A DNA stretch of 5,087 nt from Verrucomicrobiota bacterium (GTDB lineage Bacteria > Verrucomicrobiota > Verrucomicrobiia > Limisphaerales > UBA9464). The stretch's first letter is position 1; every line of letters starts with the position of its first letter. The position numbers were made by a program, and so were the translations under genes. Shown here one piece after another: positions 1-5,087 of the stretch. The stretch spans positions 1-5,087 of the forward strand of contig JAFLEG010000397.1 of NCBI GenBank assembly GCA_017302195.1. The letters are read 5' to 3'. The notes below the pieces were generated by a model, which saw only the letters and a list, made by a program, of their open reading frames with translations, was not told where the DNA came from and ran no database searches.

Positions 1-1326
1 CATGGCCGGCGATCGCGGGTCGCCCAGGATGGACCGGTGCCCCAGGGCGCGCGGACCAAACTCCATCCGCCCCTGCACCCAGCCCACGACCTGTCCGGAC
101 GCCAGGGCCTCCGCGGTGCGGTCCAGCAGGACCTCGCGTGGCAGACGTTCGTACACGGCCTGGTGGGCATCCAGGGCGGCCGCAACCTCCGCCTCGGAGA
201 ACTCCGGGCCGAGGAACGCGCCCTGCATCGCATCGGGCCCGGTGATCACTCGGGCGCCGGCGAATCCGCCGCGATCCAGGGGTGCATGCCACGCGGCCAG
301 TGCCGCACCCAGCGCGCCACCGGCATCCCCGGCGGCTGGCTGGATCCAGAGGGATTCGAACGGGCCCTCGCGCCACAGGCGTCCGTTGGCGACGCAGTTC
401 AACGCCACACCCCCGGCGAGGCACAGGTGTCGTTCCCCGGTGACGGCGTGCGCGCGCCGTGCCAGCCGCAGCAGCGCCTCTTCCGTCACCTGCTGGATGG
501 ACCGGGCCAGATCCAGATGACGCGGTTCCAACGGCGCCTCCGGGTCGCGTGGCGGCCCGCCGAACAGGTCGTGGAAGCTCCCGCGGGTGAGATGGTCGTC
601 GGCCAGCAGGTCGAAGTGCCGGGTGTTCAGCCGGAATGAGCCGTCGTCGCGGAGGTCGAGCAGTTCCCTGCGGATGAGATCGGCAAACGCGGGTTCACCG
701 TAGGGGGCGAGACCCATGAGCTTGTACTCCCCGGAGTTCACCCGGAACCCGCAGTAGGCCGTGAAGGCCGAGTACAGCAGTCCCAGCGAATGCGGAAACC
801 GGAGCTCCTCCAGCAGCTCAAACCCGGAGCCCCGGCCGCGGCCGATGGCGGTGGTCGCCCACTCGCCCACGCCGTCCACGGTGAGGATGGCGGCGGACTC
901 GTACGGGGACGGCAGGAAGGCGCTGGCGGCGTGCGACTCGTGATGCGCCGGGAACAGGATCGGGCATCCGGATGGCAGCCCGGGCAGGGCCTTGCGCAGC
1001 GTGGACCGCAGGGTCAGGCGTTCCCCCAGCCAGGGCGGCATGGTCCGCAGGAAGGCGCGCAGTCCGTGCGGTGCGAGGCTGAGGAAGGTTTCCAGGGTGC
1101 GGCTGAACTTCAGGATGGGCTTCTCGTAGAAGGCCACGGCCTCCAGTTGCGAGGCGTCCAGCCCGGCCTGCCTCAGGCAGAACCCGATCGCACGGTGCGG
1201 GAACCGGGCATCGTTCTTGCGCCGTGAGAAGCGCTCCTCCTGCGCCGCCGCCAGGATGCGTCCGTCGCCGAGGAGGGCGGCAGCCGAGTCATGGAAGTAG
1301 GCGGAGACGCCCAGCACGGCACGCAT
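1..1326 (-). CDS. NodU/CmcH-family carbamoyltransferase, C-terminus cut off by window edge
   Basis: Members of this family move a carbamoyl group from carbamoyl phosphate, through carbamoyl-adenylate, onto a hydroxyl of a sugar or natural product in the cytoplasm. The reading frame is open for 442 codons from ATG (1326-1324) to the left edge; full-length relatives are roughly 550-620 residues, so most of the C-terminal domain is missing. Visible motifs, in order: an N-terminal LGVSAYFHDSAAAL (5-18), EERFSRRK (30-37), the metal-binding HHESHAASAF with HxxxH at H128/H132, VDGVGEW (150-156), NSGEYKLMGLAPYG (197-210), the nucleotide-site GGVALNCVANG (305-315), QPAAGDAGGALGAA (329-342) and FGPRALGHRSILGDPR (423-438), which opens the C-terminal domain. 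No key residue looks lost. It is the third gene of the minus-strand operon, 9 bp after the DUF5989 stop. The family call is secure; the substrate is unknown. Confidence 0.95.
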   Translation of the reverse strand, partial: MRAVLGVSAYFHDSAAALLGDGRILAAAQEERFSRRKNDARFPHRAIGFCLRQAGLDASQLEAVAFYEKPILKFSRTLETFLSLAPHGLRAFLRTMPPWLGERLTLRSTLRKALPGLPSGCPILFPAHHESHAASAFLPSPYESAAILTVDGVGEWATTAIGRGRGSGFELLEELRFPHSLGLLYSAFTAYCGFRVNSGEYKLMGLAPYGEPAFADLIRRELLDLRDDGSFRLNTRHFDLLADDHLTRGSFHDLFGGPPRDPEAPLEPRHLDLARSIQQVTEEALLRLARRAHAVTGERHLCLAGGVALNCVANGRLWREGPFESLWIQPAAGDAGGALGAALAAWHAPLDRGGFAGARVITGPDAMQGAFLGPEFSEAEVAAALDAHQAVYERLPREVLLDRTAEALASGQVVGWVQGRMEFGPRALGHRSILGDPRSPAM

Positions 1327-1331
1327 GGCGG

Positions 1332-1337
1332 CTCCTC
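1332..1337 (-). promoter_or_regulatory. Shine-Dalgarno site of the carbamoyltransferase gene
   Basis: The minus strand reads TGAGGAGCCGCCATG: GAGGAG lies 5 nt before the ATG at 1326 and overlaps the TGA stop of the DUF5989 gene (1338-1336). This fixes the start codon and suggests that ribosomes finishing the small gene can reload on the next one. Confidence 0.75.
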
Positions 1338-1488
1338 AGAGGAACGGGTAGAGGAACGAGGAGACCGCCGTGCTGGAGGACACCACCACCAGCAGGCCCA
1401 GCAGCAGGAGCACGCCGATCAACGGCGCGAGCCACCACTTCTTCTCCTGGCGGAGAAAGCGCGCGAAATCTCGGACCAGGTCCCACAT
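1336..1488 (-). CDS. DUF5989-family small single-pass membrane protein (50 aa)
   Basis: A complete 50-residue protein beginning MWDLVRDFARFLRQEKKWW and ending SSFLYPFL. An amphipathic basic N-terminus (R6, R10, R13, K16, K17, then W18-W19) is followed by one hydrophobic helix at about 20-37 and a short Ser-rich, aromatic tail. This length and pattern (xxFxRxKKxWLxP then an LLLLGLL stretch) match the DUF5989 family, tiny proteins usually found beside carbamoyltransferase genes, often with an SxtJ-like membrane protein. Its biochemical role is unknown. The start ATG (1488-1486) overlaps the stop of the upstream SGNH/TPR gene by one base (TGATG), and a GGAAGGGGG purine run 9 nt upstream can serve as ribosome binding site. 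It probably acts as a membrane partner or scaffold for its neighbours; that is inference from gene order only. Confidence 0.9.
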   Translation of the reverse strand: MWDLVRDFARFLRQEKKWWLAPLIGVLLLLGLLVVVSSSTAVSSFLYPFL

Positions 1489-3842
1489 CAGTTGCCGCCC
1501 CCTTCCTGAAGCTTCCGGCGCGCCAGGTCCAGATATTGCCGCGCCACGGCGTTGGCCGGCTCCAGGCGCAGCGCGGCCTCGAACTGCGGGATGGCGTCCT
1601 GGAAGCGGGCCTGCTGCGCCAGGACCACGCCCAGATCCAGCCGTGGGGTGAAGGCTTCGGGCGCCAGCCGCACCGCTTCGCGCAGGGCGGCCTCCGCGGC
1701 CGATGCCTGTCCGGCCCGGGAGTGCTCGAGGCCCAGCCGGTGATGCAGCACCGGATTCCTGGGATCGCGGGTCAACGCCTCGGTGTAGGCCCGCGCCGCC
1801 TCGGCATGCGCCTTCCGCGCGGTTTGGGCTTCGGCCAGCCGCACCAGCGGCAGCGGTGAGTTCGGATGCTCCGAGGCCGCGCGCCGCAGCTCGGCGACTC
1901 CGTCGTCAAATCGCTGCAGCGCGATGAGGGTCAACCCCCGCTGCACGCGGGCCTGGAGCTGGTCCGGGGAGTCGCCCAGCACCTGGTCCACTTCGGCCAG
2001 CGCCTCGGTGGATTGGCCCGAGTCATTGAGCACGCGTGCCAGCCCGAGCCGGGCTTCCACGAAGTCCGGCCGGATCCGAACCGCCTCGCGATAGGCCCGG
2101 GCCGCCTCAGGACGATCCCCCGCCTGCGACAGCGATTCCCCGAGCTGCAGCCAGCCCACCACGTGGCCGGGTGCCCGTCGGACGATTTCCCGTCCCTCGG
2201 TCACGGCGTTGGTCCACTGGCGGGCCTGGACCAGCAGGCGCATCAGTTGCTCACGCAGTTCCCAGTCCTCCGGATGCCGCTCCACCATGGTCCGCACGCC
2301 ACCGATGGCCGCGTTCAGGCCCAGTCCCCGTGCCTCCGCGTTGGCCTCGGCAATGCGGTCGTCCAGGTACCGGTCGCGCAACAGGGCATGGCTCTGTCGG
2401 GAGAAGGGGGGACGCTGGGTCAGGGTCCGGACCTGGCCCCAGAGCCGCGAGGCGGCGAAGGGCGTCCAGCCGAGGCGCGTGAGGCAGTCATTGAAGGAAC
2501 TCCAGCCCGGGCCGGCGGGAGTGCCCAAGGACTGGATGACGGACTCGGCGAACAGCTTCGCCAGAGCGTAGCTGCCCTCGGGGCGGAGGTGGACGTGCTC
2601 AAAAAACAGGTCGGCACCCGGCGGACGGTTGGTCTCCGTGCCGCGGAGATCCCGGTCGGCATCCACCAGGAGCACCTGGTCTGCGGGGAAGGTGGCGGCC
2701 ACCTCCCGGGTGGCCTGGAGGATGCCCGAGTCGGCGCGGAACCGGAGGGGGTCCAGATCCCGGGCCCGTTCCAGATCCCGGCGCCCCTCGGAGAATTCCC
2801 CGGCATTGAGGCGGGCCTGGCCGAGGCGGAATCGGGATTCGGCATCGTCGGGGCGCAACGCAACGGCGTTGGTCCAGGCGCTGACCGCCAGTGTGACGTC
2901 CGCCGCGTCATCGGCCGCCCGGGCGGCATCCACGGCGGCCGCCCAGGCGCCGAGCCCCGGCAGGTTGGTGTCCGTGGACCAGCGGGATCCCAGCGGCGGA
3001 CAGTCCGGGAGGTTCACCGCCATGGTGCCCACCAGGATCCGGGCTCCGGCCCCGAGCCCGGTGCGGATGATGTCGCGGAGGTTGGCGGCGAAGGCCGCCC
3101 GGGTCTGAGGCAGCGCCGGATGGTCCGGGGGAATCGGACGCTCCAGGAACCCTTCGAGGCCGGTCCATTTCTGGGTCAGCGACAGGCCGCCCGCGCTCCG
3201 GGCCGACCGGTCGGCGAGCCACTGCCCGACGGCCGTCTGCCGTGCCGCAATCGCCAGCCGGATTCCGGCCGGCGAGGGACCTGATCCTGTGGGTGTGGCG
3301 GCCGGTCCCCAGGGGCCGATGATCTCGTTGTTTCCCGCGTAGATCACCCAGAAGTCGCCGGACAAACGCCGGGAATCACGGGCGGCTTCCCGGATGGCGT
3401 GGGAATTCAGGGCCGTGACCGCGGTATTGATCACCTCGATCCTCCGGTCCGGAAGCCGGGCCTCGAGCAGCGCCTGGAGAAACCGGGAGAATCCAAATGC
3501 CGGCTCCGGATCCCCCAGTGCAGCCGACTCGCCAAAGACCAGAATCCGCAGGGTGTTCGATGCCGGTGTGGCGGCGGGCGTTGCCGATCGGGGCATCCGG
3601 GCCAGCGAGGGGCCCACGAAACGCGATGCAAAGGCGGGATTGGGCATCCACCGTCCGGGCTCGGATGCCGGGATCCAGAATTCGGTGGGGCGCAGCCCTC
3701 CGGACCACCGCATCCCAAGCTCCACCGCCAGCAGCACCAGCACCGGGAGGGTCATGGCCACCAGCCGGAATGCCCATCGGCGCCCCGGAGGCACGGCCGG
3801 GGAGGCGGGGGAGGAGGAGGCACTGCGGGGCACCCGGGGCAT
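1488..3842 (-). CDS. Membrane-anchored SGNH-hydrolase-like protein with C-terminal TPR array (784 aa)
   Basis: The basic N-terminus (1-26) and a hydrophobic helix at about 27-44 suggest an N-in signal anchor with the rest outside the inner membrane. An SGNH/GDSL-type domain spans about 97-440. Block I is LVFGESAALGD (nucleophile S106, GES in place of GDS), block III is IYAGNNE (G170, N171/N172), and block V is FFEHVHL (H418, with E415 where DxxH is canonical). A helical TPR-like segment (about 316-390) sits inside this domain, between blocks III and V. A run of TPR units fills about 526-770, with repeat periods of about 34 residues beginning near 560, 594, 628, 662, 696 and 730. Such domains act as esterases or O-acyltransferases, while TPRs bind partner proteins; the substrate is unknown. 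It is first in the operon. An in-frame TAA directly precedes the ATG, so no earlier start is possible. The nearest ribosome-binding-like GGGAG is 12 nt upstream, rather far. Confidence 0.88.
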   Translation of the reverse strand: MPRVPRSASSSPASPAVPPGRRWAFRLVAMTLPVLVLLAVELGMRWSGGLRPTEFWIPASEPGRWMPNPAFASRFVGPSLARMPRSATPAATPASNTLRILVFGESAALGDPEPAFGFSRFLQALLEARLPDRRIEVINTAVTALNSHAIREAARDSRRLSGDFWVIYAGNNEIIGPWGPAATPTGSGPSPAGIRLAIAARQTAVGQWLADRSARSAGGLSLTQKWTGLEGFLERPIPPDHPALPQTRAAFAANLRDIIRTGLGAGARILVGTMAVNLPDCPPLGSRWSTDTNLPGLGAWAAAVDAARAADDAADVTLAVSAWTNAVALRPDDAESRFRLGQARLNAGEFSEGRRDLERARDLDPLRFRADSGILQATREVAATFPADQVLLVDADRDLRGTETNRPPGADLFFEHVHLRPEGSYALAKLFAESVIQSLGTPAGPGWSSFNDCLTRLGWTPFAASRLWGQVRTLTQRPPFSRQSHALLRDRYLDDRIAEANAEARGLGLNAAIGGVRTMVERHPEDWELREQLMRLLVQARQWTNAVTEGREIVRRAPGHVVGWLQLGESLSQAGDRPEAARAYREAVRIRPDFVEARLGLARVLNDSGQSTEALAEVDQVLGDSPDQLQARVQRGLTLIALQRFDDGVAELRRAASEHPNSPLPLVRLAEAQTARKAHAEAARAYTEALTRDPRNPVLHHRLGLEHSRAGQASAAEAALREAVRLAPEAFTPRLDLGVVLAQQARFQDAIPQFEAALRLEPANAVARQYLDLARRKLQEGGGN
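1498..1506 (-). promoter_or_regulatory. Shine-Dalgarno site of the DUF5989 gene, inside the upstream gene
   Basis: The minus-strand run GGAAGGGGG ends 9 nt before the ATG at 1488. It lies in the last codons of the SGNH/TPR gene, consistent with translational coupling through the TGATG overlap. Confidence 0.55.
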
Positions 3843-3880
3843 TTACGTGGGTGGCTCCCCCCCCGCAAGACACAACTCCG

Positions 3881-3910
3881 CGCAACCCCACGGGCAGCCG
3901 TGTCGTTGCG
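3881..3910. repeat. 30-bp imperfect inverted repeat (operator or leader hairpin)
   Basis: CGCAAC at 3881-3886 pairs with GTTGCG at 3905-3910, and CACGG at 3889-3893 with CCGTG at 3898-3902, around a GCAG loop. A symmetrical 2x2 mismatch (3887-3888 against 3903-3904) separates the two stems. Eleven of 13 positions pair. It lies 39-68 bp upstream of the SGNH/TPR start codon. It could be a dimeric-regulator operator or a hairpin in the operon's leader RNA. No T-run follows on either strand, so an intrinsic terminator is unlikely. Confidence 0.6.
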
Positions 3911-3963
3911 TGATGGACGTCCGGATTGGGGTCAACATTCTGGCGATTGCTGTGGTCCGTCTG

Positions 3964-3990
3964 ATGCCGGCGGCGTATATCGTCCGGCAT
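3964..3990. repeat. 7-bp dyad ATGCCGG-N13-CCGGCAT upstream of the plus-strand gene
   Basis: ATGCCGG (3964-3970) and CCGGCAT (3984-3990) are exact inverted copies 13 bp apart, ending 7 bp before the ATG at 3998. The spacer contains the only AT-rich patch here (TATATC). Arm centres are 20 bp apart, about two helical turns, as in many regulator half-site pairs. A 7-bp dyad can arise by chance in GC-rich DNA. Confidence 0.4.
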
Positions 3991-3997
3991 TCCTCCC

Positions 3998-5087
3998 ATG
4001 TCCTCCACTGGCAATGAAGCCGCACCGCACTTTGAGCCCCCGGGACCGGGTTCCTGGGAGCAGGATCCGGTGCATTACCCGCGTCCCATGACCCGCTACT
4101 TCCAGGAGACCCAGCCTCCGGCGTTCGGGGCGGGGACCCGGGAATTCGCCCGCTTCTACGGACTGCTCATGGATGGGCTCCGCACCGGCTATGCGAATGG
4201 ATTCGGATACAACCAGGTGGTGTCGGTCCCCGACGCCGAGATTCCGGCGCGGTTGGAGCGTGCGGCCCGGGTGTTCCCGGAGAAGCTCTGGCGGGAGCAG
4301 CTCCACGCATGGGATACGCAGCACAAGCCGGCCTCCATCGCCCGCCATCGGGAGCTGCAGGGGGTCTCCCCCGACACGCTTTCCGACCTGGAGCTGGCCG
4401 CCTATCTGAAGCGGTGCCGCGACCACCATTCGGACATGATCACGCAGCACATGCGGTTCACCGCCGGGGCCCTCCTTCCCACGGGGGATTTTCTGGCGCA
4501 GGCGGGCGATTGGACGGGCCTCCCTCCGTCCGAACTGCTGGGCCTGATGCGCGGTTCGGCCGCGGTGTCGGCGGGAGGCTCCGATGAACTGGAGTCCCTG
4601 AAGCGGGCGTTTGGACGGGACCCCGCCGCCCGGGAGGCCCTGGCGTCCGAGGGGGATCCCGCCCAGCTCCTGGCGCGCCTGCGATCCTTCGGAGGGGAAG
4701 CCGGCGCGGCGGTCTCCGGTTACCTGGATCTGGTGGGTCACCGCCTGATTGACGGGTTCGACATCGCCGAACCTTCGGCGCTGGAGCTGCCGGAGGCGCT
4801 GCTCAAGGCCATCAAGCGCAAGGGCTTCCGCCTGCCCACACCCATCCAGCGCAAGACCATGCCGCTCATCCTCCAGGGCATGGACGTGGTGGGGATGGCG
4901 CGCACTGGGTCGGGCAAGACGGCGGCATTTGTCATCCCCATGGTGGAGAGGTGCGCCCTGTTTGAGAAGGCAGCGCAGTGCGGGTGCCCCACACGATTGA
5001 TTGCGAATATTGGCAAAGGCGGGCAGGCATGGACCGTTGAAGCCCTGCGCACCCAGCTGCCCTACCGTCTGCGCCCGCAGGCTGAAG
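3998..5087 (+). CDS. PEP-utilizing-enzyme-like protein (residues 1-~272) running in frame into a DEAD-box helicase fragment; probable chimeric ORF
   Basis: The frame opens with ATG at 3998, the first start after an in-frame TGA at 3962, and stays open to the right edge (363 codons). Residues 20-272 resemble the central region of PEP-synthase/rifampicin-phosphotransferase-like proteins: SWEQDPVHYPRPMTRYF (19-35), LWREQL (97-102), KPASIARHRELQG (110-122), CRDHHSDMITQHMRFT (140-155), GDWTGLPPSELLGLMRGS (170-187), GYLDLVGHRLIDGFDI (241-256). No ATP-grasp domain precedes it. The C-terminal swivelling His domain, which would carry phosphate, is absent because the sequence changes identity after LELPEALLKAI (262-272). 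From residue 273 it is helicase, then translated intron from codon 318. The first three quarters are probably a real bacterial gene cut off by a false join. The enzyme-family call is moderately sure; its substrate is unknown. Confidence 0.65.
   Translation, partial: MSSTGNEAAPHFEPPGPGSWEQDPVHYPRPMTRYFQETQPPAFGAGTREFARFYGLLMDGLRTGYANGFGYNQVVSVPDAEIPARLERAARVFPEKLWREQLHAWDTQHKPASIARHRELQGVSPDTLSDLELAAYLKRCRDHHSDMITQHMRFTAGALLPTGDFLAQAGDWTGLPPSELLGLMRGSAAVSAGGSDELESLKRAFGRDPAAREALASEGDPAQLLARLRSFGGEAGAAVSGYLDLVGHRLIDGFDIAEPSALELPEALLKAIKRKGFRLPTPIQRKTMPLILQGMDVVGMARTGSGKTAAFVIPMVERCALFEKAAQCGCPTRLIANIGKGGQAWTVEALRTQLPYRLRPQAE
4814..4950 (+). other. Exon fragment of a eukaryotic-type DEAD-box RNA helicase (Dbp10/DDX54-like)
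   Basis: In the same frame as the upstream ORF, residues 273-317 read as the start of a helicase core: KGFRLPTPIQ (275-284) is the Q motif with Q284, and ARTGSGKT (301-308) is Walker A/motif I with K307 and T308, followed by AAFVIPMVE. The wording PTPIQRKTMP and DVVGMARTGSGKT is that of eukaryotic Dbp10/DDX54, a nucleolar helicase of large-subunit ribosome assembly. Bacterial RhlE/DeaD proteins usually have AQTGTGKT. The exact left edge is unclear because LLKAIK could belong to either protein. Only about 45 residues are present, so the subfamily call is from memory and less certain than the DEAD-box call. Confidence 0.8.
4951..5080 (+). other. Probable spliceosomal intron (130 nt, phase 2)
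   Basis: The donor reads GAGAG|GTGCGC at 4950/4951 and the acceptor GCGCCCGCAG|GCTG at 5080/5081, with a pyrimidine-rich stretch before the AG. Splicing joins AG (4949-4950) to GCTGAAG (5081-5087), giving Glu-Arg-Leu-Lys after PMV, as expected in Dbp10/DDX54 helicases (PMxERLK). Unspliced, the translation stops resembling a helicase exactly at the donor. The intron has no stop in the upstream frame, so a bacterial gene caller reads through it. Possible branch sites are GTTGAAG (5036-5042) or TTGAT (4997-5001). Only 7 nt of the next exon are visible. Confidence 0.7.
5081..5087 (+). other. First bases of the next helicase exon
   Basis: GCTGAAG completes an Arg codon split by the intron and adds Leu-Lys, continuing the helicase core. 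It is too short to judge alone; support comes from the exact frame restoration across 4950/5081. Confidence 0.55.

Larger units (their letters stand above)
3843..3997. promoter_or_regulatory. Divergent intergenic region between the minus-strand operon and the PEP-utilizing-enzyme gene
   Basis: These 155 bp separate two divergently read genes, so they should hold both promoters. I see no convincing sigma70 pair. On the minus strand TTGACC (3935-3930) resembles a -35 box but lacks a good -10 at 16-18 nt. On the plus strand TATATC (3976-3981) resembles a -10, but the nearest TTGCTG is 23 nt away. The region also holds two inverted repeats (listed separately) and a run of eight C at 3857-3864. 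The plus-strand start has no purine-rich ribosome binding site; the bases before it are pyrimidine-rich. Confidence 0.5.

Noticed and set aside
37..639. 200-codon plus-strand open frame opposite the carbamoyltransferase
   Set aside because: It has low-complexity composition and no motif, while the minus strand shows an unbroken series of carbamoyltransferase motifs over the same bases.
1866..3284. 472-codon open frame on the plus strand, antisense to the SGNH/TPR gene
   Set aside because: The translation is rich in Gly, Pro, Arg and Gln with no recognisable domain. It lies wholly opposite a gene with clear TPR and SGNH motifs, and long antisense frames are common in GC-rich DNA.
3843..3997. 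Clear sigma70 promoters for either divergent gene
   Set aside because: The -35-like and -10-like hexamers present are weak or wrongly spaced, so I mention them only as part of the intergenic region.
3932..4741. 269-codon minus-strand open frame opposite the PEP-utilizing-enzyme-like gene
   Set aside because: It has no recognisable domain, and it would run through the divergent intergenic region. The plus frame shows family motifs throughout.
4738..5052. 104-codon minus-strand open frame near the right edge
   Set aside because: It is the antisense of the helicase Q motif and Walker A segment and of the intron, with no family resemblance of its own.
3998..5087. A genuine new PEP-enzyme/RNA-helicase fusion protein
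   Set aside because: The join cuts the PEP enzyme before its His domain, and the helicase part carries an intron. Both fit a bacterial-eukaryotic sequence join better than a functional fusion.

Overview
The window is GC-rich, densely coded DNA. The proteins on the minus strand look bacterial. The set of a large SGNH/TPR protein, a ~50-residue DUF5989 protein and a NodU/CmcH-type carbamoyltransferase is familiar to me from Verrucomicrobiota, Planctomycetota and related groups. A verrucomicrobial origin is my best guess, but it is inference from gene content and not proven here.

Layout. Positions 3842 down to 1 (minus strand) hold a tight three-gene operon. First comes a 784-residue membrane-anchored protein with an SGNH-hydrolase domain and a long C-terminal TPR array. 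A 50-residue single-pass DUF5989 protein follows, its start overlapping the previous stop by one base (TGATG). Last is a carbamoyltransferase, 9 bp further on and cut off by the window's left edge after 442 codons. Positions 3843-3997 are a divergent intergenic region with two inverted repeats. From 3998 rightward, on the plus strand, a PEP-utilizing-enzyme-like gene begins.

The striking part is the right end. The plus-strand frame reads as a PEP-synthase/rifampicin-phosphotransferase-like protein up to about residue 272. Without any stop or frame change it then becomes the N-terminal part of a eukaryotic-type DEAD-box RNA helicase (Dbp10/DDX54-like: Q motif, then Walker A ARTGSGKT). That helicase segment is interrupted by what looks like a 130-nt spliceosomal intron (GT at 4951, AG at 5080). 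Removing it restores the helicase's expected Glu-Arg-Leu-Lys. The simplest reading is an artificial join of bacterial DNA and nuclear DNA from a GC-rich eukaryote (perhaps a green alga) at about 4795-4822, bridged by similar short sequence. The fused ORF should not be taken as a real fusion protein without read-level support.

How the genes may work together: the minus-strand trio probably modifies an exported or cell-surface product. The carbamoyltransferase would act in the cytoplasm, DUF5989 in the membrane, and the SGNH/TPR protein outside the inner membrane. The substrate cannot be told from this window.
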